In this document: in pieces, positions 1 to 7,377 of the stretch
Layout of the letters: each line of letters begins with the position of its first letter
Position numbering within the stretch: position 1 is the stretch's first letter
Assembly (NCBI GenBank): GCA_040119125.1
Contig: JBEDTR010000001.1
Coordinates: 328,387 to 392,386 of the forward strand
DNA from: Pacificitalea sp040119125
GTDB lineage: Bacteria > Pseudomonadota > Alphaproteobacteria > Rhodobacterales > Rhodobacteraceae
Direction: 5' to 3'
Length of the DNA stretch: 64,000 bases
Translations under genes and position numbers: made by a program
Notes under the pieces: generated by a model
What the model saw: only the letters and a program-made list of their open reading frames with translations
Told to the model about the DNA's origin: nothing
The model's database searches: none

Positions 1-419
1 AGGGCGGGGTCGATGAGTTCCGGCGCTTCCACCGGGCGGCCTGCATCCATCACCTGCGCATAGGCCATGTCACGCGGGGCGGGCAGGGTGATCAGCGCCG
101 CGCCCCGTGCCGGGGCCAGCAGATCGAACTGCGACACGCCGATGGCGGGCACACCCAGCGACAGGGCCATGCCCCGCGCCAAAGCGACCGAAATGCGGAT
201 GCCGGTGAAATTGCCGGGGCCGGTGCCGCAGCCGATGGCGCCCAGATCGCGCGGGGTCATCCCGGCGTCGGCCAGCAGCGCCTCGATCATCGGGACGATG
301 GCTTCGGCCTGACCGCGTTTCATCGGCTCCAGCCGCGCGCCCAGCAGGGTGTCACCGGACAGCAAAGCGGCCGCGCAATGCGCGGCCGATGTATCGAAAG
401 ACAGGATCGTTACGCTCAT
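1..419 (-). CDS. tsaB: tRNA threonylcarbamoyladenosine biosynthesis protein TsaB, partial
   Basis: The start codon (ATG at 419) and about 139 N-terminal residues are present; the C-terminus lies beyond the window. The reading begins MSVTILSFDTSA and holds the glycine-rich GTGPGNFTGIRI motif at residues 65-76, which is typical of the TsaB/YeaZ fold. TsaB is a catalytically inactive ASKHA-fold partner of TsaD in the complex that makes the t6A37 modification of ANN-decoding tRNAs. It follows the NFU-type gene on the same strand after 8 bases, so the two probably share a transcript. Identification is from motif and length; truncation is only the window edge. Confidence 0.9.
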   Translation of the reverse strand, partial: MSVTILSFDTSAAHCAAALLSGDTLLGARLEPMKRGQAEAIVPMIEALLADAGMTPRDLGAIGCGTGPGNFTGIRISVALARGMALSLGVPAIGVSQFDLLAPARGAALITLPAPRDMAYAQVMDAGRPVEAPELIDPA

Positions 420-427
420 GCGACGCC

Positions 428-997
428 TCAGACCGCGACCGGCCGCACCTCGGTCACTTCCGGGATGTAATGGCGCAGCAGGTTTTCGATCCCCATTTTC
501 AGGGTCAGGGTGGACGATGGGCAGCCCGCGCAGGCCCCCTGCATATGCAGGTAAACCACGCCGCGTTCGAACCCGTGGAACGTGATGTCGCCGCCATCCT
601 GTGCCACGGCCGGGCGGACCCGGCTGTCGAGCAGCGATTTGATCTGGTCCACGATTTCCGCGTCTTCGCCGTCATGGTGATCGGCATGACCCCCCGCGGG
701 TGCCGCGCCTTCGGTTGCGATTGCGGGCGCGCCGGACTGGACATGCTCCATGATCGCGCCCAGCAGGGCAGGCTTCACATGATCCCACTCGACACCTTCG
801 GCCTTGGTCACGGTGACGAAGTCATGGCCAAGGAACACCCCGGTCACGCCTTCGACGGCAAACAGGCGGCTCGCCAGCGGCGAGGTGGCGGCACTATCGG
901 CGCTGGGGAAGTCGGCGGTGCCAACCTCCAGCACGGACTGGCCCGGCAGGAATTTCAGCGTCGCCGGGTTCGGCGTGGATTCGGTCTGGATGAACAT
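428..997 (-). CDS. NifU-family Fe-S cluster carrier (NFU1-type)
   Basis: A 189-residue protein beginning MFIQTESTPNPATLKFLPGQ, the signature opening of the NFU N-terminal domain. It ends in a NifU C-terminal domain with the cluster-binding CxxC (Cys156, Cys159; GACAGCPSS). Such proteins carry [4Fe-4S] clusters from the assembly machinery to client enzymes in the cytosol. I chose ATG 997 because it has a purine-rich AAAGGGGG upstream and matches the family start; an upstream ATG at 1045 would add 16 residues lying over the promoter. An Irr-type iron box lies about 58 bases upstream, so iron control is likely. tsaB follows in the same direction. Confidence 0.92.
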   Translation of the reverse strand: MFIQTESTPNPATLKFLPGQSVLEVGTADFPSADSAATSPLASRLFAVEGVTGVFLGHDFVTVTKAEGVEWDHVKPALLGAIMEHVQSGAPAIATEGAAPAGGHADHHDGEDAEIVDQIKSLLDSRVRPAVAQDGGDITFHGFERGVVYLHMQGACAGCPSSTLTLKMGIENLLRHYIPEVTEVRPVAV

Positions 998-1021
998 CGG
1001 GAAACCCCCTTTCGGTTGCAG

Positions 1022-1071
1022 CCTATATGCGCTCTCGCAGGGCAATGGTCAAGATTTGGAACCATTCTAAA
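1022..1071 (-). promoter_or_regulatory. Irr-type iron control element and promoter of the NFU gene
   Basis: On the minus strand TTTAGAATGGTTCCAAA (1071-1055) matches the alphaproteobacterial Irr box TTTAGAA-N3-TTCTAAA with one mismatch. It abuts a TTGACC -35-like hexamer (1053-1048), followed 18-20 bases later by CATATAGG (around 1029-1022) as a weak -10. The arrangement points at the NFU gene (start 997). The motif match is direct; regulation by Irr is inferred from the known consensus and from Fe-S genes being common Irr targets. Confidence 0.7.
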
Positions 1072-1185
1072 CTTTGCGGCCTTATCATGGCGGGGTTGAC
1101 CGCGTCGGGCAGCGGGTGTTCGTGTGCAGACATCTTCGCGACCCGTCTTGCGGCGGCTCCGGGACACTAATCCAAAAGGCGGCCC

Positions 1186-2151
1186 ATGACCGGCATGATC
1201 GACATCCGCAACCTGACAAAAACCTATGATGGCGGGTTTCAGGCGCTCAAAGGCGTGACGCTTTCCATTGAGGAGGGCGAGATCCTCGCGCTGCTCGGCC
1301 CGAATGGCGCGGGCAAGACAACGCTGATTTCCATCATCTGCGGGCTGGTGACCCCGTCAGAGGGCAGCGTCACGGTGGGCGGTCACGATATCATGCGGGA
1401 TTACCGCGCCGCGCGGTCGCTGATCGGGCTGGTGCCGCAGGAAATCACCATCGAGCCCTTCGAGAAGGTCATCGACACCGTGCGCCTGTCACGCGGCCTG
1501 TTCGGCAAGAAACGCGACGACGCCCATATCGAGAAGGTGCTGCGCGCGCTGTCGCTTTGGGAAAAACGCAACAGCCGCACCAAGGAGTTGTCGGGCGGGA
1601 TGAAGCGCCGGGTGCTGATCGCCAAGGCGCTGTCGCATGAGCCGCGCGTGCTGTTTCTTGATGAGCCCACCGCTGGCGTCGATGTCACCCTGCGCCGTGA
1701 AATGTGGGATCTGGTGCGCCAGCTGCGCGCAGATGGCGTCACCATCATCCTGACGACCCATTACATCGAGGAGGCCGAGGAAATGGCCGACCGCATCGGC
1801 GTCATTGATGACGGCAAGCTTTTGCTGGTCGAAAGCAAGGCCGAATTGATGAAGGAGTTGGGGCGCAAGCAGTTGCTGCTGGAATTGCAGGAGCCGGTGA
1901 CCGCGCTCCCCGACACACTCGACGGGTTCGAGCTTGCGCTGTCCGAGGATGGCACCACCCTGACCTATACTTACGACACACAGGCCGAACGCACCGGCAT
2001 CACCCGGCTGATCGCGGCGCTGGGGCAGACCGGTCTGGTGCTGCGCGACCTCTCCACCCGGCAAAGCTCGTTGGAGGAGGTGTTTTTGTCGCTGGTCGAA
2101 CAGCGCGATGAACCGGATGTCACCACTGCGACCAAGGGAGACGCGGCATGA
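1186..2151 (+). CDS. ABC transporter ATP-binding protein, YadG-like
   Basis: A 321-residue ATPase with Walker A GPNGAGKT (38-45), signature LSGGM (135-139), Walker B LFLDEP (156-161) and the switch His in TTHYIEEAEEMADR. It has the extended C-terminal region of the CcmA/DrrA-type exporters. It overlaps the downstream permease gene by 4 bases (ATGA), so the two are translationally coupled and form an ABC-2 type exporter in the inner membrane. The closest named pair I know is E. coli YadG/YadH, of unknown substrate. The first ATG (1186) is used; another in-frame ATG lies three codons on. Confidence 0.9.
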   Translation: MTGMIDIRNLTKTYDGGFQALKGVTLSIEEGEILALLGPNGAGKTTLISIICGLVTPSEGSVTVGGHDIMRDYRAARSLIGLVPQEITIEPFEKVIDTVRLSRGLFGKKRDDAHIEKVLRALSLWEKRNSRTKELSGGMKRRVLIAKALSHEPRVLFLDEPTAGVDVTLRREMWDLVRQLRADGVTIILTTHYIEEAEEMADRIGVIDDGKLLLVESKAELMKELGRKQLLLELQEPVTALPDTLDGFELALSEDGTTLTYTYDTQAERTGITRLIAALGQTGLVLRDLSTRQSSLEEVFLSLVEQRDEPDVTTATKGDAA

Positions 2152-2909
2152 ACTGGCAATCTGTCCTAGCGATCTATCGCTTCGAGATGGCGCGCACCTT
2201 CCGCACGCTGATGCAATCGGTGATCTCGCCGGTGCTGTCGACCGTGCTTTATTTCGTGGTGTTCGGCGCGGCCATCGGCGGACGGATCCAGTCGGTCGAG
2301 GGCGTGTCCTACGGCGCATTCATCGTGCCCGGCCTGATGATGCTGACGCTGTTGCAGCAGGCCGTGACCAACGCCTCCTTCGGGATCTATTTCCCGAAAT
2401 TCATCGGCACGGTCTATGAGCTGCTGTCCGCGCCGATTTCCTTTTATGAAATCGTGCTGGGCTATGTCGGCGCGGCGGCGACCAAGGCGGTGATGATCGC
2501 GCTGATCATCCTTGCGACATCGACGTTCTTTGTGGATCTGCAAATCCTGCATCCGTTCTGGATGATCGCATTCCTGCTGATGACAGCGGTCAGCTTTGCG
2601 CTGCTGGGCTTCATCATCGGCATCTGGGCGCGCAATTTCGAGCAGCTGCAACTGGTGCCGCTGCTGGTCATCACGCCGCTCGTGTTTCTGGGCGGCTCGT
2701 TCTACTCGGTCTCGATGCTGCCCGAGGCATGGCAGGCAGTAGCCCGGCTGAACCCGGTGCTCTACCTCGTCAGCGGCTTTCGCTGGGCGTTCTTCGGGGT
2801 GGCCGATGTGCCGGTGGCGGTGTCAATCGCGGCGATCTCGATCTTCCTGATGGCCTGCCTCACCGCGATCTGGTGGATTTTCCGCACCGGCTGGCGGCTG
2901 CGGCCCTGA
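2148..2909 (+). CDS. ABC-2 type transporter permease, YadH-like
   Basis: A 253-residue membrane protein with about six hydrophobic segments and the ABC-2 pattern (GLMMLTLLQQAVTNASFGIYF, then PLVFLGGSFYSVSMLPE near residue 178). Typical YadH length. Its ATG overlaps the stop of the ATPase gene by 4 bases. Together they should form a homodimeric exporter. Substrate cannot be read from the sequence; relatives have been annotated as drug, lipid or polysaccharide exporters without firm evidence. The next gene, panB, is convergent and ends 10 bases away, so the transcription units meet here with no clear terminator. Confidence 0.9.
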   Translation: MNWQSVLAIYRFEMARTFRTLMQSVISPVLSTVLYFVVFGAAIGGRIQSVEGVSYGAFIVPGLMMLTLLQQAVTNASFGIYFPKFIGTVYELLSAPISFYEIVLGYVGAAATKAVMIALIILATSTFFVDLQILHPFWMIAFLLMTAVSFALLGFIIGIWARNFEQLQLVPLLVITPLVFLGGSFYSVSMLPEAWQAVARLNPVLYLVSGFRWAFFGVADVPVAVSIAAISIFLMACLTAIWWIFRTGWRLRP

Positions 2910-2919
2910 TCTATCCCGC

Positions 2920-3741
2920 TCACCCGTCGCCGAACAGATGCTCGGCGGCGGGGAAGGTGCGGGCGCGGACCTCCTCGGCATAGGCGGCAATGGCGCGATC
3001 GGCCTCTGCGCCCAGTTCCGCATAGCGCTTGGCGAATTTCGGTTTGAACGCCGTGAACAGCCCTAGCATGTCGTCGACCACCAGAATCTGCCCGTCGCAA
3101 TCGGCCGAGCCGCCGATGGCCACAGTCGGCACAGCGATATCTTGGGTGATCCGCGTGGCAAGGCTGGCGGGCAGCTTTTCCAGAACCACGGAAAACGCCC
3201 CTGCCTCGGCCGTGGCCTGCGCATCGGCTAGAACCGCGTCGCCCGCATCCCCCCGGCCCTGCACCTTATAGCCGCCTAGCGTATTGACCGCCTGTGGGGT
3301 CAGCCCGACATGGGCCATCACCGGAATACCGCGCCGGGTCAGGAACCGGATCGTCGGGGCCATGTCGACCCCGCCTTCCAGCTTCACCGCCGCGCAGCCG
3401 GTGTCCGCCATCAGCCGCGCGGCATTGGCAAAAGCCACCTCCGGCCCGGCCTCGTAACTGCCAAATGGCATGTCGACGACCATCATCGCGCGGGTCAGTC
3501 CCCGCGCGACTGCCTGCGCATGCAGGATCATCATCTCCATCGTCACGCCGAGGGTCGAGGGCAGGCCATGCAGCACCATGCCGACGCTGTCGCCCACTAA
3601 AACCAGATCGCAATGCGGATCGACCAGCTCGGCCACCGGCGTGGTATAGGCGGTCAGGCAAACCAGCGGTGTGCCGCCTTTGCGCGCGGTGATGTCCTGC
3701 GGCGTGGGCCTGCGGGCGGGTGTCGGGGCGCTGGCGCTCAT
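2920..3741 (-). CDS. panB: 3-methyl-2-oxobutanoate hydroxymethyltransferase
   Basis: A 273-residue protein that transfers a hydroxymethyl group from 5,10-methylene-THF to ketoisovalerate to make ketopantoate, the first step towards pantothenate and CoA. The family motifs TAYTTPVAELVD, LVLVGDSVGMVLHG and FGSYEAGPE are present, along with the VKLEGG stretch. The start at ATG 3741 is set by a GGAGG Shine-Dalgarno; the frame stays open for 79 codons upstream but that part is arginine- and cysteine-rich and not family-like. panC is not adjacent in this window, whereas many genomes pair them. Length is normal for the family. Confidence 0.96.
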   Translation of the reverse strand: MSASAPTPARRPTPQDITARKGGTPLVCLTAYTTPVAELVDPHCDLVLVGDSVGMVLHGLPSTLGVTMEMMILHAQAVARGLTRAMMVVDMPFGSYEAGPEVAFANAARLMADTGCAAVKLEGGVDMAPTIRFLTRRGIPVMAHVGLTPQAVNTLGGYKVQGRGDAGDAVLADAQATAEAGAFSVVLEKLPASLATRITQDIAVPTVAIGGSADCDGQILVVDDMLGLFTAFKPKFAKRYAELGAEADRAIAAYAEEVRARTFPAAEHLFGDG

Positions 3742-3989
3742 CTGGGTTCCTCCGGCAAATGCGGGGGCGGTGTACACCGTCATGCCGCCGCTGCACAGGG
3801 GGCAGGGCGCGCATGCGCGCAACGTCGCAGCAGACCCCCGCGCGCGCGCGCGCTTGTGACGTTTTGCACCAAATACGCATGCCGCGCCGCTGGGCCCCCG
3901 GCAGCCGTCGGGGGCATTAAGGGTTGCCTTTGGGGAAGCCTGCGGTCTTGACTGTGCCCCGACCGTTTCCCTGCCCAAGGCCCCCGATC

Positions 3990-5498
3990 ATGCGCATTCG
4001 CCTCTCCCCGCCTCGTCCCATCGCTGCTTTCGTTGCCCTTGCGGCCCTGCTTGGGACCAGCTTGCTTGGGGCCGCGCCGGTCCGGGCGCAGGACGACGCG
4101 ATCCGCCTTGGCATGGTGCTGGAGCCGCCGACCCTCGACCCCACCGCCAGCGCAGCGGCGGCGGTGGATGAGGTCGTCTATGCCAACCTGTTCGAGGGGC
4201 TGACCCGCATCGGCCCCGATGGCGCGGTGCTGCCGGGTCTGGCCTCCGCATGGGAGGTGTCGGGCGACGGGCTCACCTATCGCTTCACCCTGCGCGAGGG
4301 CGTCACCTTCCATGATGGCACCGGCTTCGATGCCCAAGACGTGGTGTTCAGCCTGAACCGGGCCCGCGCGGAGGACAGCCTCAACGCGCAAAAAACCCTC
4401 TTCGCCGGGATCGACAGCGTCACGGCGGAGGCGCCGACGACAGTCTCGATCACCCTCACCGCGCCCGACGGCAACCTGCCCTTCAACCTTGCATGGGGGG
4501 ATGCGGTGATCGTCGCACCGGAAAGCGCTGACACCAACGCCACCGCGCCGGTTGGCACCGGACCGTTCCGTTTTGTGGACCGGGTGGAGGGCGACCGGGT
4601 CGAACTGGCCCGCTATGACGGCTATTGGGGCGCAGCTCCGGCACTGGCGCGGGCGACCTTCCGCTTCGTCTCGGACCCGAACGCCGCCTATGCCGCGATG
4701 ATGGCCGGTGACCTTGACGCCTTCCCGAACTTTCCCGCGCCCGAGACGCTGGCGCAATTCGACGCCGATCCCCGGTTCAATGTGATCGTCGGCACGACCG
4801 AGGGCGAAACGCTGCTGGCGATGAACAACCAGTCCGGCCCGCTGGCGGAACCGAAGGTGCGCGAGGCCATCGCCCGAGGCCTCAACCGCGCCGATATCAT
4901 CGATGGCGCGATGTTCGGCTATGGCACTCCGATCGGCAGCCATTTCGCGCCGCATCATCCGGCCTATGTCGATCTGACCGGGCTGACCCCCTTTGATCCC
5001 GATGCCGCCCGCGCGCTGCTGGAGGTGGCGGGTGTCGGGCCGCTGACCCTGCGCCTGATGCTGCCGCCGCCCAGCTATGCCCGGCGCGGCGGTGAGATCA
5101 TCGCCGCCCAGCTGCGCGACATCGGGATCGAGACCGAAATCACCAATCTGGAATGGGCGCAGTGGCTGGAGCAGGTGTTCAAGGGGCATGATTACGACCT
5201 GACCGTCATCAGCCATACCGAGCCTATGGATATCGGCATCTACGGGCGCGAGGATTACTATTTCGGCTATGACAGCCCCGAATTCCGCCGCATCATGTCC
5301 AGCCTCGCCACGACTGCCGATCCCGACGCCCGCGCCGCGCTGCTGGGAGAGGCACAGCAGCGCATCGCCCGCGATCATGTCAACGCATGGCTGTTTCAAC
5401 TGGCCAAGACCGGCGTGGCGGATGCCCGGCTGGAGGGGCTGTGGCAGAATGCGCCCACGCAAGCCAACGACCTGACCGCCGTGCGCTGGACCCGCTAG
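3990..5498 (+). CDS. ABC transporter substrate-binding protein, peptide/nickel family 5
   Basis: A 502-residue exported protein. It has an N-terminal signal peptide with a hydrophobic core and probable cleavage after VRA (residue about 34), then the SBP_bac_5 fold: GLTRIGPDGAVLPGLASAWE, DGLTYRFTLREGVTFHDG and the C-terminal YYFGYDSPEFRR region. Family members bind peptides, nickel or opines in the periplasm for an inner-membrane permease. No dpp/opp-type permease or ATPase gene lies nearby, so it is an orphan binding protein here. I chose ATG 3990 because the signal peptide begins there; the reading frame upstream has no such features. The ligand cannot be inferred. Confidence 0.88.
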   Translation: MRIRLSPPRPIAAFVALAALLGTSLLGAAPVRAQDDAIRLGMVLEPPTLDPTASAAAAVDEVVYANLFEGLTRIGPDGAVLPGLASAWEVSGDGLTYRFTLREGVTFHDGTGFDAQDVVFSLNRARAEDSLNAQKTLFAGIDSVTAEAPTTVSITLTAPDGNLPFNLAWGDAVIVAPESADTNATAPVGTGPFRFVDRVEGDRVELARYDGYWGAAPALARATFRFVSDPNAAYAAMMAGDLDAFPNFPAPETLAQFDADPRFNVIVGTTEGETLLAMNNQSGPLAEPKVREAIARGLNRADIIDGAMFGYGTPIGSHFAPHHPAYVDLTGLTPFDPDAARALLEVAGVGPLTLRLMLPPPSYARRGGEIIAAQLRDIGIETEITNLEWAQWLEQVFKGHDYDLTVISHTEPMDIGIYGREDYYFGYDSPEFRRIMSSLATTADPDARAALLGEAQQRIARDHVNAWLFQLAKTGVADARLEGLWQNAPTQANDLTAVRWTR

Positions 5499-5570
5499 GC
5501 GCGGCTTCGCATCGACAACCGCTGTGCGGGGTCGTAAGCAGCGCCAACCCGGCCTGAGAGGAGCGCGACC

Positions 5571-6173
5571 GTGACCTACGTCAAATGGATTTTCTGGATC
5601 ATTCTCGCCGTGCTGGTGGCCGCGTTCCTGCATTACACCCTGCCACAGACCGATATCGTGCGGATTTCCGACACTTATGAGAAGCGGATCGATTACGGGT
5701 CGAATTCGATCTTCTGGTCCGGCTCCGACAATGGGTCCGCCGGCGCAAACGCCAATCGCGATGTGTTCTTCATCCAGACGGTCGGTGCGAACGGCAAACC
5801 CAATGTCTACCGTAACGAAGACACCGGCTGGGGCTGGCCGCCGTATTTCAAGTTCGACACCGCGACACTTCAAGCCGAAGCCGCCGATCTGCGCTCCACC
5901 CGCGCTGCGACGGATTGGGTCGCGCTGCGTCATTACGGGTGGCGTAGTGAATTGCTGTCGATCTACCCGAATGCCGTGTCGGTGCGCGCAGTCGACAGCC
6001 CCGAGGTGACGCTGATCCCGTGGTTCAACATCATCTTCCTGATCGTGCTGTTCGCAGCCATCTGGGCGATCCGGGTGCGCTGGCGGCGCTTCCGCGCCAG
6101 CCGCGCCGAGCCCGACGATTTCGCTTCGGTTCCCGCGCGGCGCGGCTGGTTCAGCCGCTGGCGCAACCGCTGA
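5571..6173 (+). CDS. DUF1523 family membrane protein
   Basis: A 200-residue protein from a GTG start preceded by GAGAGGAGCG. One membrane segment lies at the N-terminus (residues about 5-22) and one near residues 148-168, with a roughly 125-residue tryptophan- and aspartate-rich domain between them that should face the periplasm (DTYEKRIDYGSN, GWGWPPYFKFD). I recognise it as DUF1523, which is frequent in Rhodobacteraceae and has no known function. It follows the binding-protein gene by 72 bases on the same strand, and co-transcription is possible. It converges on ispH, with an imperfect hairpin around 6178-6200 in the short gap. Confidence 0.75.
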   Translation: MTYVKWIFWIILAVLVAAFLHYTLPQTDIVRISDTYEKRIDYGSNSIFWSGSDNGSAGANANRDVFFIQTVGANGKPNVYRNEDTGWGWPPYFKFDTATLQAEAADLRSTRAATDWVALRHYGWRSELLSIYPNAVSVRAVDSPEVTLIPWFNIIFLIVLFAAIWAIRVRWRRFRASRAEPDDFASVPARRGWFSRWRNR

Positions 6174-6241
6174 GACCGGCGCAGGGCTTGAGGCCTGCGC
6201 GGGGTTGACTGATCGAGGTAGGCTAACGGGAGGGGCGGCAA

Positions 6242-7219
6242 TTACGCCGGTTCGCGCAACACCCGTGGCACCTTGAATTCCACCCGCTCCTGCGCCGTTT
6301 CAACCAGATTGACGGTCACGGCGTAGCGGGCGCGAAAGGCGTCGATCACCTCGTTCACCAATTGCTCCGGGGCCGACGCCCCGGCGGTGATCCCGACCGA
6401 TCCGATCCCCGCCAGCGCCCGCCAATCGATATCATCGGCCCGCTGCACCAGTTGCGCATAGGCACAGCCTGCGCGGCGGCCCACCTCGACCAAGCGGCGG
6501 GAGTTGGACGAATTCGGCGCGCCGATCACCAGCAGCGCGTCAATGCCCGGCGCAATCGCCTTCACCGCTTCCTGCCGGTTGGTGGTGGCGTAGCAGATGT
6601 CTTCTTTATGGGGGCCGACAATGGCCGGGAACCGCGCGCGCAGGGCCGCGACCATGTCGGCGGTGTCGTCCACAGACAGGGTGGTCTGAGTGACAAAAGC
6701 CAGCCGCTCCGGGTCCCGCACATCCAGCCCGCCAACATCATCGGGGGTTTCCACCAACAGCACTTCGCCGGCTGGGAGCTGACCCATCGTGCCGATGGTT
6801 TCCGGGTGACCGGCATGGCCGATCATAATGATCTGAAGCCCGTTTTCCGCGTGGCGCTCGGCCTCGATATGGACCTTGGACACCAGCGGGCAAGTGGCGT
6901 CGACATAGACCATCTCGCGCGCCGCGGCCTCCGCGGGGACGGCTTTCGGCACGCCATGGGCGGAAAAGATCACCGGGCGATCCGGGGGGCAGTCGTCCAA
7001 TTCCTCGACAAACACCGCGCCCTTGTCGCGCAGCCCGTCGACGACGAATTTGTTGTGCACGATCTCATGGCGCACATAGACCGGCGCGCCCCATTTCTCG
7101 AGCGCCATTTCCACGATCTTGATCGCTCGGTCCACACCGGCGCAAAAGCCGCGCGGCGCGGCCAATTGCAGCGTGAGCGGGGGCAGGGTGGAGGTTGCGG
7201 AACTGTCGGTCGCGGCCAT
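6242..7219 (-). CDS. ispH: 4-hydroxy-3-methylbut-2-enyl diphosphate reductase
   Basis: A 325-residue enzyme of the MEP isoprenoid pathway that reduces HMBPP to IPP and DMAPP using a [4Fe-4S] cluster. The three cluster cysteines are visible in RGFCAGVDRA, DATCPLVSKVH and KEDICYATTNRQ, and the active-site motif GAPNSSNSRRL is intact. The likely start is ATG 7219 (MAATDSSAT); an ATG 11 codons upstream is less family-like. The gene lies downstream of infB on the same strand but is separated by a terminator, so it should have its own promoter in 7220-7320. Confidence 0.96.
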   Translation of the reverse strand: MAATDSSATSTLPPLTLQLAAPRGFCAGVDRAIKIVEMALEKWGAPVYVRHEIVHNKFVVDGLRDKGAVFVEELDDCPPDRPVIFSAHGVPKAVPAEAAAREMVYVDATCPLVSKVHIEAERHAENGLQIIMIGHAGHPETIGTMGQLPAGEVLLVETPDDVGGLDVRDPERLAFVTQTTLSVDDTADMVAALRARFPAIVGPHKEDICYATTNRQEAVKAIAPGIDALLVIGAPNSSNSRRLVEVGRRAGCAYAQLVQRADDIDWRALAGIGSVGITAGASAPEQLVNEVIDAFRARYAVTVNLVETAQERVEFKVPRVLREPA

Positions 7220-7320
7220 GAGGAAACCCTTTGCAGCGCGGTGGCGGATCATGCGGGGAAGGTAAGCGTGACGGGCCCGGATCGCAAACCGCTCGCGGTA
7301 GATGTGATGTGCCCCTCAGC

Positions 7321-7351
7321 AAAACGCCCGCTCCAGAAGGGCGGGCGTTTT
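7321..7351 (-). terminator. Rho-independent terminator of the nusA-infB operon
   Basis: An 11-bp perfect stem (AAAACGCCCGC at 7321-7331 with GCGGGCGTTTT at 7341-7351) around a 9-base loop, starting 27 bases after the infB stop. It carries short A and U runs on both sides, so it could work in either direction. Confidence 0.85.
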
Positions 7352-7377
7352 GATTTCACTGGTGGATCGCGGTCCGA

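Noticed and set aside
3780..5933. 717-codon minus-strand frame over the substrate-binding protein and DUF1523 genes
   Set aside because: Shadow; the plus-strand genes have signal peptides and domain motifs.
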